Shown here piece after piece: positions 1-7,844 of a stretch of 37,128 bases of DNA (position 1 is the first letter of the stretch; each line of letters opens with the position of its first letter). The notes beneath the pieces are model-generated. The model did no database searches. It was not told the origin of the DNA and saw only the letters and a program-made list of their open reading frames with translations. This stretch comes from Porticoccaceae bacterium (GTDB lineage Bacteria; Pseudomonadota; Gammaproteobacteria; Pseudomonadales; Porticoccaceae). The stretch lies in NCBI GenBank assembly GCA_029250825.1, contig JAQXEN010000029.1:1-37128 (forward strand). The letters run 5' to 3'. The translations under genes were made by a program, and so were the position numbers.

Positions 1-1310
<1,310 letters not shown>

Positions 1311-1334
1311 TCACTTTGGTTGAGCTGTGCAAAG

Positions 1335-1379
1335 AGATTAAAGATGCATTTTGACACTGTCAAGATGTATTGCTACATT
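1335..1379. promoter_or_regulatory. overlapping divergent promoters of fadH-like gene and tetR
   Basis: On the plus strand TTGACA (1351-1356) is followed after 17 nt by TACATT (1374-1379). On the minus strand TTGACA (1363-1358) is followed after 17 nt by TAATCT (1340-1335). Both -35 boxes lie in one palindrome, so one bound repressor would block both promoters. The predicted rightward start site falls about at the tetR ATG (1386). Start sites are inferred only. Confidence 0.65.
1347..1367. promoter_or_regulatory. palindromic operator, probable TetR site
   Basis: The core is a perfect inverted repeat TTGACA-C-TGTCAA (1351-1363). It is extended by a matching CAT/ATG pair after one unpaired base on each side, giving 21 bp in all. 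It lies between the divergent genes and covers both -35 elements, the expected position for autoregulation by the adjacent TetR protein. Confidence 0.6.
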
Positions 1380-1385
1380 GGCTTT

Positions 1386-2006
1386 ATGAATCTAACCACA
1401 TCACAGAAAAGCCTCCGTCCAAGCTATCACCACGGTGACCTGCGACAGGAGCTGTTGCGCTCGGCCAAACAGCTGATCGCTGAAGCTGGGATAGACAATC
1501 TCTCACTACGCCGATTGGCGGAGAGGGCAGGCGTCTCGCGAACTGCTCCCTATCATCACTTCTCGGATAAAAATGATTTGCTCTGTGCCATTGCCGCGGA
1601 AGGCTTTCGTCGCCGGCACCAGACTGCTGCCGCGGAGTTTGATGATCCGTCCAAGACAATGCTGCAAAAGTTTCATGACTACGTGAACGGCTATATTCAG
1701 TTTGCAGTGGACGGCCCTGAGGAATATGAACTGATGTTTGGGCGCAGTATCTGGAAACAGCAGAACAGTACGGAGGAACTGCGTGATCTAGCCTATCCCT
1801 GCTTTCAGCATCAGGTGGATATGGTGCGCTGCTGGCAGTATTGCGGGGTGATTTCTGGGGATAATGCTTTGCGCACGGCTCAGGTTATCTGGGGGGCGCT
1901 GCACGGTATTGCCAAACTGTTTATTGATGGTATCTACACGGATACTGCTCAGATTGAAGAGGTTACCCGCTGCGCTATTGGTATGTTTGTTATCAATCAG
2001 GACTGA
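1386..2006 (+). CDS. TetR/AcrR family transcriptional regulator
   Basis: A 206-residue protein with the TetR layout. The N-terminal three-helix DNA-binding domain begins YHHGDLRQELL and contains the helix-turn-helix around SLRRLAERAGVSRTAPYHHF. The C-terminal ligand domain is variable. The reading frame is open back to a GTG at 1257. I chose the ATG at 1386 because the protein then starts just before the conserved domain, and because a good promoter ends at 1379, inside the longer frame. No Shine-Dalgarno precedes 1386, so the mRNA may be leaderless. It is divergent from the FadH-like gene and probably controls it in response to an acyl-CoA-like or aromatic ligand; the ligand is a guess. Confidence 0.85.
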   Translation: MNLTTSQKSLRPSYHHGDLRQELLRSAKQLIAEAGIDNLSLRRLAERAGVSRTAPYHHFSDKNDLLCAIAAEGFRRRHQTAAAEFDDPSKTMLQKFHDYVNGYIQFAVDGPEEYELMFGRSIWKQQNSTEELRDLAYPCFQHQVDMVRCWQYCGVISGDNALRTAQVIWGALHGIAKLFIDGIYTDTAQIEEVTRCAIGMFVINQD

Positions 2007-2229
2007 TGCTTTCTCTTATGGTTTAACTATAAGCTATTGATTTATATATTTAAAAATTCATTTTTTACGACTCTTTCAGCTTTAGCTGGCCTTTCCATTA
2101 GACCTATCTAACTCTCTTTAGCTCTCTCTTTAGATCCCACTTGCCCTCATTTTGTGGGGCCTTCTTCCATGTTTCTATGCGACAGTGAATTCCCTAGACA
2201 AGAAGCTAAATAAAAGAAAGGTTTATTTT

Positions 2230-2258
2230 TTGACTTTCCAAAAAATGAGAACTACGTT
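2230..2258 (+). promoter_or_regulatory. candidate sigma70 promoter for PEP-CTERM protein
   Basis: TTGACT (2230-2235), a 17-nt spacer, then TACGTT (2253-2258). This would give a leader of about 125 nt. It is the best match in the gap. Confidence 0.4.
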
Positions 2259-2366
2259 TACTTAGCCTGTTAAGCAGTTTTAAATTAAGTTTCAAAATGT
2301 GGATTTGGTCGCATTCACCCCTGAATAGTTTTTATCTGGATGTGGGGTATTTTTGCGAGGTTTTAC

Positions 2367-2385
2367 TTAGGAGTTATTAGGAGTT
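2367..2385 (+). promoter_or_regulatory. duplicated Shine-Dalgarno
   Basis: TTAGGAGTT occurs twice, at 2367-2375 and 2377-2385, one base apart. The second AGGAG lies 8 nt before the ATG at 2392 and is the functional site by spacing. The first could act as a standby site. Confidence 0.55.
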
Positions 2386-2391
2386 TTAGCT

Positions 2392-3054
2392 ATGAACAAG
2401 AGTTTTATTAAATTACTGCAGTCATGCGCAGGCGTCTTACTACTATCTACCGCTGGCGCATCAATGGCAGCGACTTACGATTATGATTTTGATGCAGATG
2501 AAAACGAGCGTGGTGGACAGCCATTAAACTTTGGTGATCTCAATGTAAGTGGCCATTACAATGGCCAGTCGGCGTTTGCCTACCTTGATGCAGGCACCCT
2601 AGCTGGTTTAGGTGTATGTAAAGGGCCGGTAGCGCCTGGCAATACAGGAACCAATAATAAGTGTAATACACCTGTTACTGGATCTTCGGATGACAATCTG
2701 CAGGTGGGAGAAATGCTGAAGTTTGTATTCGACACCGCGAAGCAGATCGAAGTGGGTATCAATGGACCACACGTACAGGCTAATGGCCATAATGTGTTGA
2801 TCTGGACTGATGCAGGCAGCTGGGATCTGTTAACTGTAGTCGCTGGAAAAATCACTTTGGGTGTACAGCACATCGGTTTGATGACTCTCAAGATCTTTGG
2901 GCAGGGTGACTTTGGCCAGAACATCAAAGGAAGAACGACAACTGATCTGTATGTGGCTGGCATCAATGAAGTACCTCTTCCAGCAGCAGTCTGGTTGTTT
3001 GGTTCGGCTCTCTTGGGTCTTGCTGGATTGCGTCGCCGCAAGATCGCAGCCTAA
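2392..3054 (+). CDS. secreted protein with VPLPA-type PEP-CTERM sorting tail
   Basis: A 220-residue exported protein of unknown function. It begins with a Sec signal peptide (about 1-26, cleavage near ASMA/A). A mature domain of about 165 residues rich in Gly, Asp and Asn follows. The C-terminal 27 residues carry the tripartite sorting signal: VPLPA at 194-198, a hydrophobic helix, and an RRRK cluster. In characterised families this tail is recognised by an exosortase, which cleaves it and passes the protein to the surface or exopolysaccharide matrix. No exosortase gene is in the window, so it must act from elsewhere. The mature domain shows no motif I recognise. It stands alone, with its own promoter and a strong terminator. 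Confidence 0.85.
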   Translation: MNKSFIKLLQSCAGVLLLSTAGASMAATYDYDFDADENERGGQPLNFGDLNVSGHYNGQSAFAYLDAGTLAGLGVCKGPVAPGNTGTNNKCNTPVTGSSDDNLQVGEMLKFVFDTAKQIEVGINGPHVQANGHNVLIWTDAGSWDLLTVVAGKITLGVQHIGLMTLKIFGQGDFGQNIKGRTTTDLYVAGINEVPLPAAVWLFGSALLGLAGLRRRKIAA

Positions 3055-3129
3055 GCCAGTACGTTAACACCTGGCTTCAAGCATGCAGTAGCGCCGCAGT
3101 TCTTGTCTGTTAGGATTGCGGTTCAAATA

Positions 3130-3155
3130 AAAACCCCGGCTTGCACCGGGGTTTT
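3130..3155. terminator. bidirectional intrinsic terminator
   Basis: A 10-bp stem AAAACCCCGG/CCGGGGTTTT (3130-3139, 3146-3155) with a 6-nt loop, A-rich on the left and T-rich on the right. It lies between convergent genes and can serve both. Confidence 0.85.
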
Positions 3156-3237
3156 TAGTTTTCTGGTTTTTGCTTTTTACATTTTAGCTTCTGCTTACCT
3201 ATCTACTGACTTTCCCTTTTTTACCTTCAATGGGCTA

Positions 3238-3507
3238 CTACTTGTCCAGTTTTCTCATTGCGTCAGAGATCTCATCCTCGGCATCACTGCTCATATCGTC
3301 CATTATTTGGTCAACGCTGTCGGATGCTTCATCGACTGTTTCCTCAATAATATTGATTGCGTCATCGGCTGCGCCCTCAATACTGTCCGACATTGTTGAC
3401 TCTGAAGCCGCTGGAGCTTTGGTCTCCTCTGGCGAGCCACCCTTGTCACAGGCACTCAGTCCCAAAGTAGTCAGTGCGGCGATTAGCAAAACATGGTAAT
3501 TCTTCAT
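3238..3507 (-). CDS. small acidic lipoprotein
   Basis: An 89-residue protein of unknown function. A lipoprotein signal peptide ends in the lipobox LSAC, with Cys20 as the lipidation site. The mature part is very acidic and low in complexity (many Asp, Glu, Ser and Ala), probably one long amphipathic helix or disordered. The residues after Cys20 are Asp-Lys; Asp at +2 is the E. coli inner-membrane retention signal, so the protein may stay in the inner membrane. The ATG follows AAGGAG at 7-nt spacing on the minus strand. It faces the PEP-CTERM gene and shares its terminator. An 18-bp sequence is duplicated directly upstream. Confidence 0.75.
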   Translation of the reverse strand: MKNYHVLLIAALTTLGLSACDKGGSPEETKAPAASESTMSDSIEGAADDAINIIEETVDEASDSVDQIMDDMSSDAEDEISDAMRKLDK

Positions 3508-3518
3508 ATCTCTACTCC

Positions 3519-3558
3519 TTAGTGGGGTATTTCATAATGTTTAGTGGGTTATTTCATA
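3519..3558. repeat. two 18-bp direct repeats with 22-bp period
   Basis: TTAGTGGGGTATTTCATA (3519-3536) and TTAGTGGGTTATTTCATA (3541-3558) differ at one base. They start 22 bp apart, about two helical turns. They cover the leader of the minus-strand lipoprotein gene; the copy nearest the gene abuts its Shine-Dalgarno. Confidence 0.75.
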
Positions 3559-3755
3559 CTCTGTTTTTCTCCTCAAGCATAGTTCAAGGGTGCTCAGGAG
3601 GAGGCAGATAGGGCGAAAATATTTTTAGCCGGGTCAATCCCTTGGTTATTTAGGCCTTCTGAGAAAATAACACTGTTATTTCACCTCTTATAACCGCTAA
3701 TTGGTTGCCGATTGCGAAACGCTGTGGCAAACTTCACGCCGCTTTTAGAGGGGCT

Positions 3756-3784
3756 TTGAGAAACGAAAAAGTTCCGAATACTAC
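3756..3784 (+). promoter_or_regulatory. candidate promoter for tRNA-Leu and tig
   Basis: TTGAGA (3756-3761), 17 nt, TACTAC (3779-3784). The start would be near 3791, about 18 nt before the tRNA. An alternative -10, TACTAA (3789-3794), has no matching -35. Confidence 0.45.
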
Positions 3785-3808
3785 CTACTACTAAGAGTGT
3801 GTTTTTAT

Positions 3809-3893
<85 letters not shown>

Positions 3894-3924
3894 AATTTAC
3901 TGAGTATCATCGTGAGGAAAATCC

Positions 3925-5238
3925 ATGCAGGTTTCCATCGAGTCTAGCACCGGTCTTGAGCGTCAACTTAAGATTGGTGTCCCTGCCGACCGTATTGAGA
4001 GTGAAGTTGCTCAGCGCCTTCAGAAAGCCACCAAAACTGTAAGCATCAAAGGTTTTCGTAAAGGCAAAGTGCCTCTTAAAGTGGTTAAGCAGCAGTTTGG
4101 CAAAGGCGTGCGTCAGGAAGTTGTTGGCGAAATCGTCAACTCAAGCTTTTACGAAGCCATTGCTCAAGAAAAACTGCAGCCAGTTGGACAGCCGCGCATC
4201 GATGATCTCAAGGATTCTGAGGGTCAGGATCTAGAGTTCTTAGCCGTTTTTGAAGTGTATCCAGAAATCGAACTTGCTGACCTAGGTAAAGTGTCTATTA
4301 CCCGTCCAGTAACCGATCTCAATGATAGCGATTTAGACAAGATGATCGAAGTGTTGCGCGATCAGCAAGCGACCTTCGAAGCATCTGACAAGCCTGCTGT
4401 TGACGGCGATCAGCTCAATATTGACTATGTGGGCACCAAAGGCGGAGAAGAGTTTGCTGGTGGCAAAGCTGAAGGTCAAGATCTGGTGCTGGGTTCAAGC
4501 AGCATGATCCCCGGTTTCGAAGATGGCCTTGTGGGTGCCAACCCCGGTGATGAAAAAGTTTTAAAACTCAAGTTCCCCAAAGATTATCATGCTGAAGAAC
4601 TCAAGGGCGCTAAAGTTGAATTTGCCGTTGTGGTTAATTCTGTTTCATCAAAGCAGATGCCAGAGATGAACGATGAGTTCTTTAAACTCTACGGCGTCGA
4701 TGAAGGCGGTGTAGAGAAGTTCCGCGAAGATGTAATGCAGAACATGGAGCGTGAACTGCGCAATGCAATGCGTTCAAAAATTAAAAATCGCGTTATGAAT
4801 CAGTTATTTGATCTGAACAAGGTCGAGTTACCAGCCTTGCTGGTTGACAATGAGATCACTCAGCTTAAGCAGCAGATGGTGCAGCAGTTTGGTGGAGGTC
4901 AGCAGATCGATCTGAGCATGCTTCCCGATGATATGTTCCGCGAAAAAGCGGAACGCCGTGCTTCTTTAGGTGTAATTGTTTCTGAGATTGTTAAAGTTGA
5001 AGAGCTTACTCCCGATGAAGATAGTGTACGTGAAAGAATAAACGAAATTGCTTCAACTTATGAGCAGCCTAAAGAGGTTGTCGACTACTATTACAGCCAA
5101 CAGCAGCTGTTGAGTTCGGTTGAAGCCGTAGTGTTAGAAGATCAGGTTACTGAGTTGGTGCTGAGCAAAGCTAAGGTTGCCGATGAAGCCTGTTCTTATG
5201 AAGACGCTGTAAAGCCTGATCCTGAGCCTGGCGCATAA
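3925..5238 (+). CDS. tig: trigger factor, ribosome-associated chaperone and prolyl isomerase
   Basis: A 437-residue cytosolic chaperone that binds at the ribosome exit tunnel and protects nascent chains. The N-terminal domain carries the L23-docking signature GFRKGKVP (43-50). An FKBP-type peptidyl-prolyl isomerase domain spans about 155-240 (from DGDQLNIDYVG through the PGFEDGL segment). The C-terminal helical arms form the chaperone cradle. The length is close to the 432 residues of E. coli. The ATG follows GAGG at suitable spacing. It heads the conserved tig-clpP-clpX-lon cluster and lies just behind tRNA-Leu. The 3' end of the frame, including the stop, forms one arm of a hairpin. Confidence 0.97.
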   Translation: MQVSIESSTGLERQLKIGVPADRIESEVAQRLQKATKTVSIKGFRKGKVPLKVVKQQFGKGVRQEVVGEIVNSSFYEAIAQEKLQPVGQPRIDDLKDSEGQDLEFLAVFEVYPEIELADLGKVSITRPVTDLNDSDLDKMIEVLRDQQATFEASDKPAVDGDQLNIDYVGTKGGEEFAGGKAEGQDLVLGSSSMIPGFEDGLVGANPGDEKVLKLKFPKDYHAEELKGAKVEFAVVVNSVSSKQMPEMNDEFFKLYGVDEGGVEKFREDVMQNMERELRNAMRSKIKNRVMNQLFDLNKVELPALLVDNEITQLKQQMVQQFGGGQQIDLSMLPDDMFREKAERRASLGVIVSEIVKVEELTPDEDSVRERINEIASTYEQPKEVVDYYYSQQQLLSSVEAVVLEDQVTELVLSKAKVADEACSYEDAVKPDPEPGA

Positions 5239-5313
5239 AGAGCCAGGTGCCCACATAATCGGGCACTCAAGGAGTCAGTGTTTTAAAACGCCTGCAGCTT
5301 CAAAGCGCAGGCG
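5227..5313 (+). other. three consecutive stem-loops between tig and clpP
   Basis: Perfect stems are CCTGGC/GCCAGG (5227-5232, 5242-5247, across the tig stop), GTGCCC/GGGCAC (5247-5252, 5261-5266) and CGCCTGC/GCAGGCG (5289-5295, 5307-5313). None has a T-run, so these look like RNA processing or Rho-related structures rather than an intrinsic terminator. Confidence 0.55.
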
Positions 5314-5341
5314 CCCCTGCTGCACGGAAACATACTATAGT

Positions 5342-5347
5342 TATAAT
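5342..5347 (+). promoter_or_regulatory. candidate -10 box for clpP
   Basis: A perfect TATAAT lies 90 nt before clpP, but no good -35 is found 16-18 nt upstream. It may depend on an activator. No clear sigma32 promoter was found in this gap. Confidence 0.3.
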
Positions 5348-5437
5348 AATCTCGGGCGCTAGGATCTGAGTTCCCAATTTGATGCGTATAGAGAAGCCTA
5401 AGCATTAAAGAATGTTAACGATAATAGCGAGGAAGCG

Positions 5438-6079
5438 ATGATTTTTCAGCAGTCCAATGCCGGCGACATGCACGATGTTCAATCTAGTGGCTTAGTGCCA
5501 ATGGTAGTAGAGCAAACCTCACGCGGTGAGAGAGCCTACGATATTTACTCTAGGCTTTTAAAAGAGCGTGTGATTTTTATGGTGGGTCAGGTCGAAGACC
5601 ATATGGCCAACCTGATTGTCGCTCAGATGCTGTTTTTGGAATCTGAAAATCCCGATAAAGATATTCATCTCTATATCAACTCCCCCGGCGGATCTGTCAC
5701 CGCGGGTCTGTCTATTTACGACACCATGCAATTTATAAAGCCAGATGTCAGCACTATGTGTATTGGTCAAGCTGCAAGCATGGGCGCCTTTTTGTTGGCT
5801 GCCGGAGCCGAGGGCAAGCGTTACTGCCTGCCAAACTCTCGCACCATGATTCACCAGCCAAGTGGTGGTGCCCAGGGGCAGGCAACTGATATTCATATCC
5901 AGTCTCAGGAAATCCTCAAGATTAAGTCGCGTCTCAATGATTTGATGGCTAAGCACACTGGTCAGTCTGTCAAAAAAGTTACTGCCGACACTGAGCGTGA
6001 TAATTTTATGAGTGCAGAAGAGTCCAAGGCCTATGGTCTGGTTGACGATGTGCTGGACAGCCGAGTTCAGGATAGCTAG
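5438..6079 (+). CDS. clpP: ATP-dependent Clp protease proteolytic subunit
   Basis: A 213-residue serine peptidase. It forms the double heptameric chamber that degrades proteins fed in by ClpX or ClpA. The catalytic triad is Ser114 (GQAASMGA), His139 (TMIHQP) and Asp188 (ERDNF). The substrate-binding [11 protein letters not shown] segment is at 80-90. The N-terminal stretch before [14 protein letters not shown] fits a short propeptide. The ATG at 5438 is preceded by GAGGAAG. clpX follows after 156 nt that are filled by a repeat array. Confidence 0.97.
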   Translation: MIFQQSNAGDMHDVQSSGLVPMVVEQTSRGERAYDIYSRLLKERVIFMVGQVEDHMANLIVAQMLFLESENPDKDIHLYINSPGGSVTAGLSIYDTMQFIKPDVSTMCIGQAASMGAFLLAAGAEGKRYCLPNSRTMIHQPSGGAQGQATDIHIQSQEILKIKSRLNDLMAKHTGQSVKKVTADTERDNFMSAEESKAYGLVDDVLDSRVQDS

Positions 6080-6137
6080 GATTTCACTTAGCATCGTTGG
6101 TTTTAACGTTGTTCAGCCTTTCTAGTTTAGCTTGGCT

Positions 6138-6215
6138 TTTTTAGTGCGAGTTAATAGCCTGAGTTGTTGGTTTGGATTGCTAGTTTAACTTGTTAGTCTG
6201 AATTGTTAGTTTGAT
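6138..6215 (+). repeat. 13-bp tandem repeat array in the clpP-clpX gap
   Basis: Four clear back-to-back 13-mers: TTGTTGGTTTGGA (6164-6176), TTGCTAGTTTAAC (6177-6189), TTGTTAGTCTGAA (6190-6202) and TTGTTAGTTTGAT (6203-6215). Consensus is TTGTTAGTTTGAA. Two degenerate copies precede them in phase (6138-6150 with 9/13 matches, 6151-6163 with 8/13). Fainter traces reach back to about 6104. The array ends 8 nt before the clpX Shine-Dalgarno. Confidence 0.75.
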
Positions 6216-6235
6216 GATTATATTGGAGGTGTACC

Positions 6236-7522
6236 ATGAGCGATGATGACACTTTAGGAGAAGGCGGAAAGCTGCTCTTCTGCTCATTCTGTGGCAAGAA
6301 TCAGAATGAAGTGAGACGTCTGATTGCAGGACCTTCAGTCTATGTTTGTGACGAGTGCGTCGATCTGTGCAACGATATTATCTCTGAAGAGGCAATTGTC
6401 GCCGAGTCCAATGAAGCCAGTCATGAGCTACCCATACCCGCAGAGATCAAAGGCAATCTTGATGCCTATGTTATTGGCCAAGAACGCGCTAAACGAATTC
6501 TCTCAGTGGCCGTGTACAATCATTACAAGCGTTTGCAAGTCAGTGAGTCCGGTGCCGCTGTCTCCGATGTGGAGCTGGGCAAGAGTAATATCCTGCTAAT
6601 CGGTCCTACAGGCAGTGGTAAAACGCTGCTTGCGGAAACGCTGGCACGCATGCTTGACGTTCCCTTTACCATCGCCGATGCGACTACGCTAACCGAAGCT
6701 GGTTATGTGGGTGAAGACGTCGAAAATATTATCCAGAAGCTACTTCAGAAGTGCGATTATGATGTCGACAAGGCTCAGCGTGGCATTGTCTACATTGATG
6801 AGATCGACAAAATCTCTCGCAAGTCTGACAACCCCTCAATCACCCGTGATGTTTCAGGTGAAGGTGTTCAGCAAGCACTGCTCAAACTTATTGAAGGCAC
6901 TGTTGCCTCGGTTCCGCCTCAGGGCGGCCGCAAACACCCACAGCAGGAGTTTCTGCAGGTTGATACCTCCAATATTCTGTTTGTCTGTGGCGGCGCGTTC
7001 GCCGGTCTTGAGAAGGTCATCAGAGATCGTTCTGAGAAAGGCGGCATAGGCTTTAGCGCAGAGGTTAGCAGCAAAGACAGTCAGAAATCGATCGGTGAAA
7101 CACTGCTCGATGTGCAGCCTAGTGACCTTATTGGTTACGGTTTGATCCCCGAGTTTATTGGTCGTCTGCCGGTCGTAGCGACACTCCAAGAACTGGATCG
7201 CGATGCTCTGGTCAATATTTTGGTGGAGCCCAAGAATGCGCTGTTCAAGCAATATCAGGCGTTATTTTCCATGGAAGGTGTTGAACTCGACCTGCGTCGC
7301 GATGCACTGGATGCGATTGCCGATAAGGCGATTGAGCGAAAGACTGGCGCCCGTGGTCTGCGTTCAATTCTAGAGACGGTACTGCTCGATACGATGTACC
7401 GGGTACCTTCAGAACCCAGTGTGATTAAAGTTGTGGTAGATGCTGCAGTGATCAATGGCGAAAATGAACCACTGCTAGTGCATGAGCAAAATGACCAACA
7501 GCCGGCAGCAGATGAAGCCTAG
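6236..7522 (+). CDS. clpX: ATP-dependent Clp protease ATPase subunit ClpX
   Basis: A 428-residue AAA+ unfoldase that recognises tagged substrates and threads them into ClpP. The N-terminal zinc-binding domain has Cys16, Cys19, Cys38 and Cys41. The AAA+ core has Walker A GPTGSGKT (123-130), the GYVG pore loop (156-159), Walker B IVYIDE (184-189) and the RKH loop (232-234). The ClpP-docking tripeptide IGF is at 271-273. The length matches the family. A strong GGAGGT lies 6 nt before the ATG. A strong intrinsic terminator follows. Confidence 0.97.
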   Translation: MSDDDTLGEGGKLLFCSFCGKNQNEVRRLIAGPSVYVCDECVDLCNDIISEEAIVAESNEASHELPIPAEIKGNLDAYVIGQERAKRILSVAVYNHYKRLQVSESGAAVSDVELGKSNILLIGPTGSGKTLLAETLARMLDVPFTIADATTLTEAGYVGEDVENIIQKLLQKCDYDVDKAQRGIVYIDEIDKISRKSDNPSITRDVSGEGVQQALLKLIEGTVASVPPQGGRKHPQQEFLQVDTSNILFVCGGAFAGLEKVIRDRSEKGGIGFSAEVSSKDSQKSIGETLLDVQPSDLIGYGLIPEFIGRLPVVATLQELDRDALVNILVEPKNALFKQYQALFSMEGVELDLRRDALDAIADKAIERKTGARGLRSILETVLLDTMYRVPSEPSVIKVVVDAAVINGENEPLLVHEQNDQQPAADEA

Positions 7523-7557
7523 TCGCTGCATTGTCAAAAGGTGAAATAGCACAGATC

Positions 7558-7585
7558 AAAAAAGGCGACGCGAGTCGCCTTTTTT
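7558..7585 (+). terminator. intrinsic terminator after clpX
   Basis: Stem GGCGAC/GTCGCC (7564-7569, 7574-7579) with a GCGA tetraloop, flanked by six A and six T. This separates clpX from lon. Confidence 0.9.
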
Positions 7586-7673
7586 ATGCCTCGAAAGATC
7601 ACCCGTATCGACAGCCTTAAAACCTTAAGCCATTGAAAAACTCTCTTTTCGACAATTAAGCATTAAAGAGAGG

Positions 7674-7703
7674 TTGTTTTTCTGCCGCGCGTCCCAATAT
7701 AAA
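7674..7703 (+). promoter_or_regulatory. candidate lon promoter, possibly heat-shock type
   Basis: TTGTTT (7674-7679), 18 nt, TATAAA (7698-7703) fits sigma70. The overlapping CCCAATAT (7693-7700) matches the sigma32 -10 CCCCATNT at 7 of 8 positions, but the expected CTTGAAA upstream is poor. lon is heat-induced in many proteobacteria. Confidence 0.35.
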
Positions 7704-7844
7704 TTAGTAACTTGATAATAAAGCCGTTTTATCTGATTGCCATTTAATGCCGTTGCCCAGAGATCTCTCGCAGTGACAGAGCAGGATAAATCGATAGAAT
7801 AGAAAATAGGGCACAAAGCCCCTCCAAGACAACCTGAGGTACCC

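Larger units (their letters stand above)
2007..2391. other. 385-nt AT-rich intergenic region
   Basis: No gene is seen. It holds a pyrimidine-rich stretch with two CTCTTTAG copies 12 bp apart (2114-2121, 2126-2133) and a weak CCCAC/GTGGG hairpin (2136-2140, 2154-2158) that could end tetR transcription. A candidate promoter for the next gene and a duplicated Shine-Dalgarno follow; both are listed separately. Confidence 0.6.
3508..3808. other. 301-nt region between lipoprotein gene and tRNA-Leu
   Basis: No gene is seen. It contains the direct repeat at 3519-3558, an inverted repeat AAATAAC-act-GTTATTT (3665-3681), and the tRNA/tig promoter candidate at 3756-3784. The divergent lipoprotein promoter must also be here, but no clear -35/-10 pair stands out. 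Confidence 0.6.
7523..7844. other. 322-nt clpX-lon intergenic region
   Basis: It holds the clpX terminator (7558-7585) and candidate lon promoter elements (7674-7703). No gene is seen. Confidence 0.65.

Noticed and set aside
3103-3499. Plus-strand frames over the lipoprotein gene
   Set aside because: They lie over the terminator and the opposite strand of a gene with a clear lipobox and Shine-Dalgarno.
5340-5400. Sigma32 promoter for clpP
   Set aside because: A CCCAATTT sequence is present, but no CTTGAA-like -35 is at the right distance.
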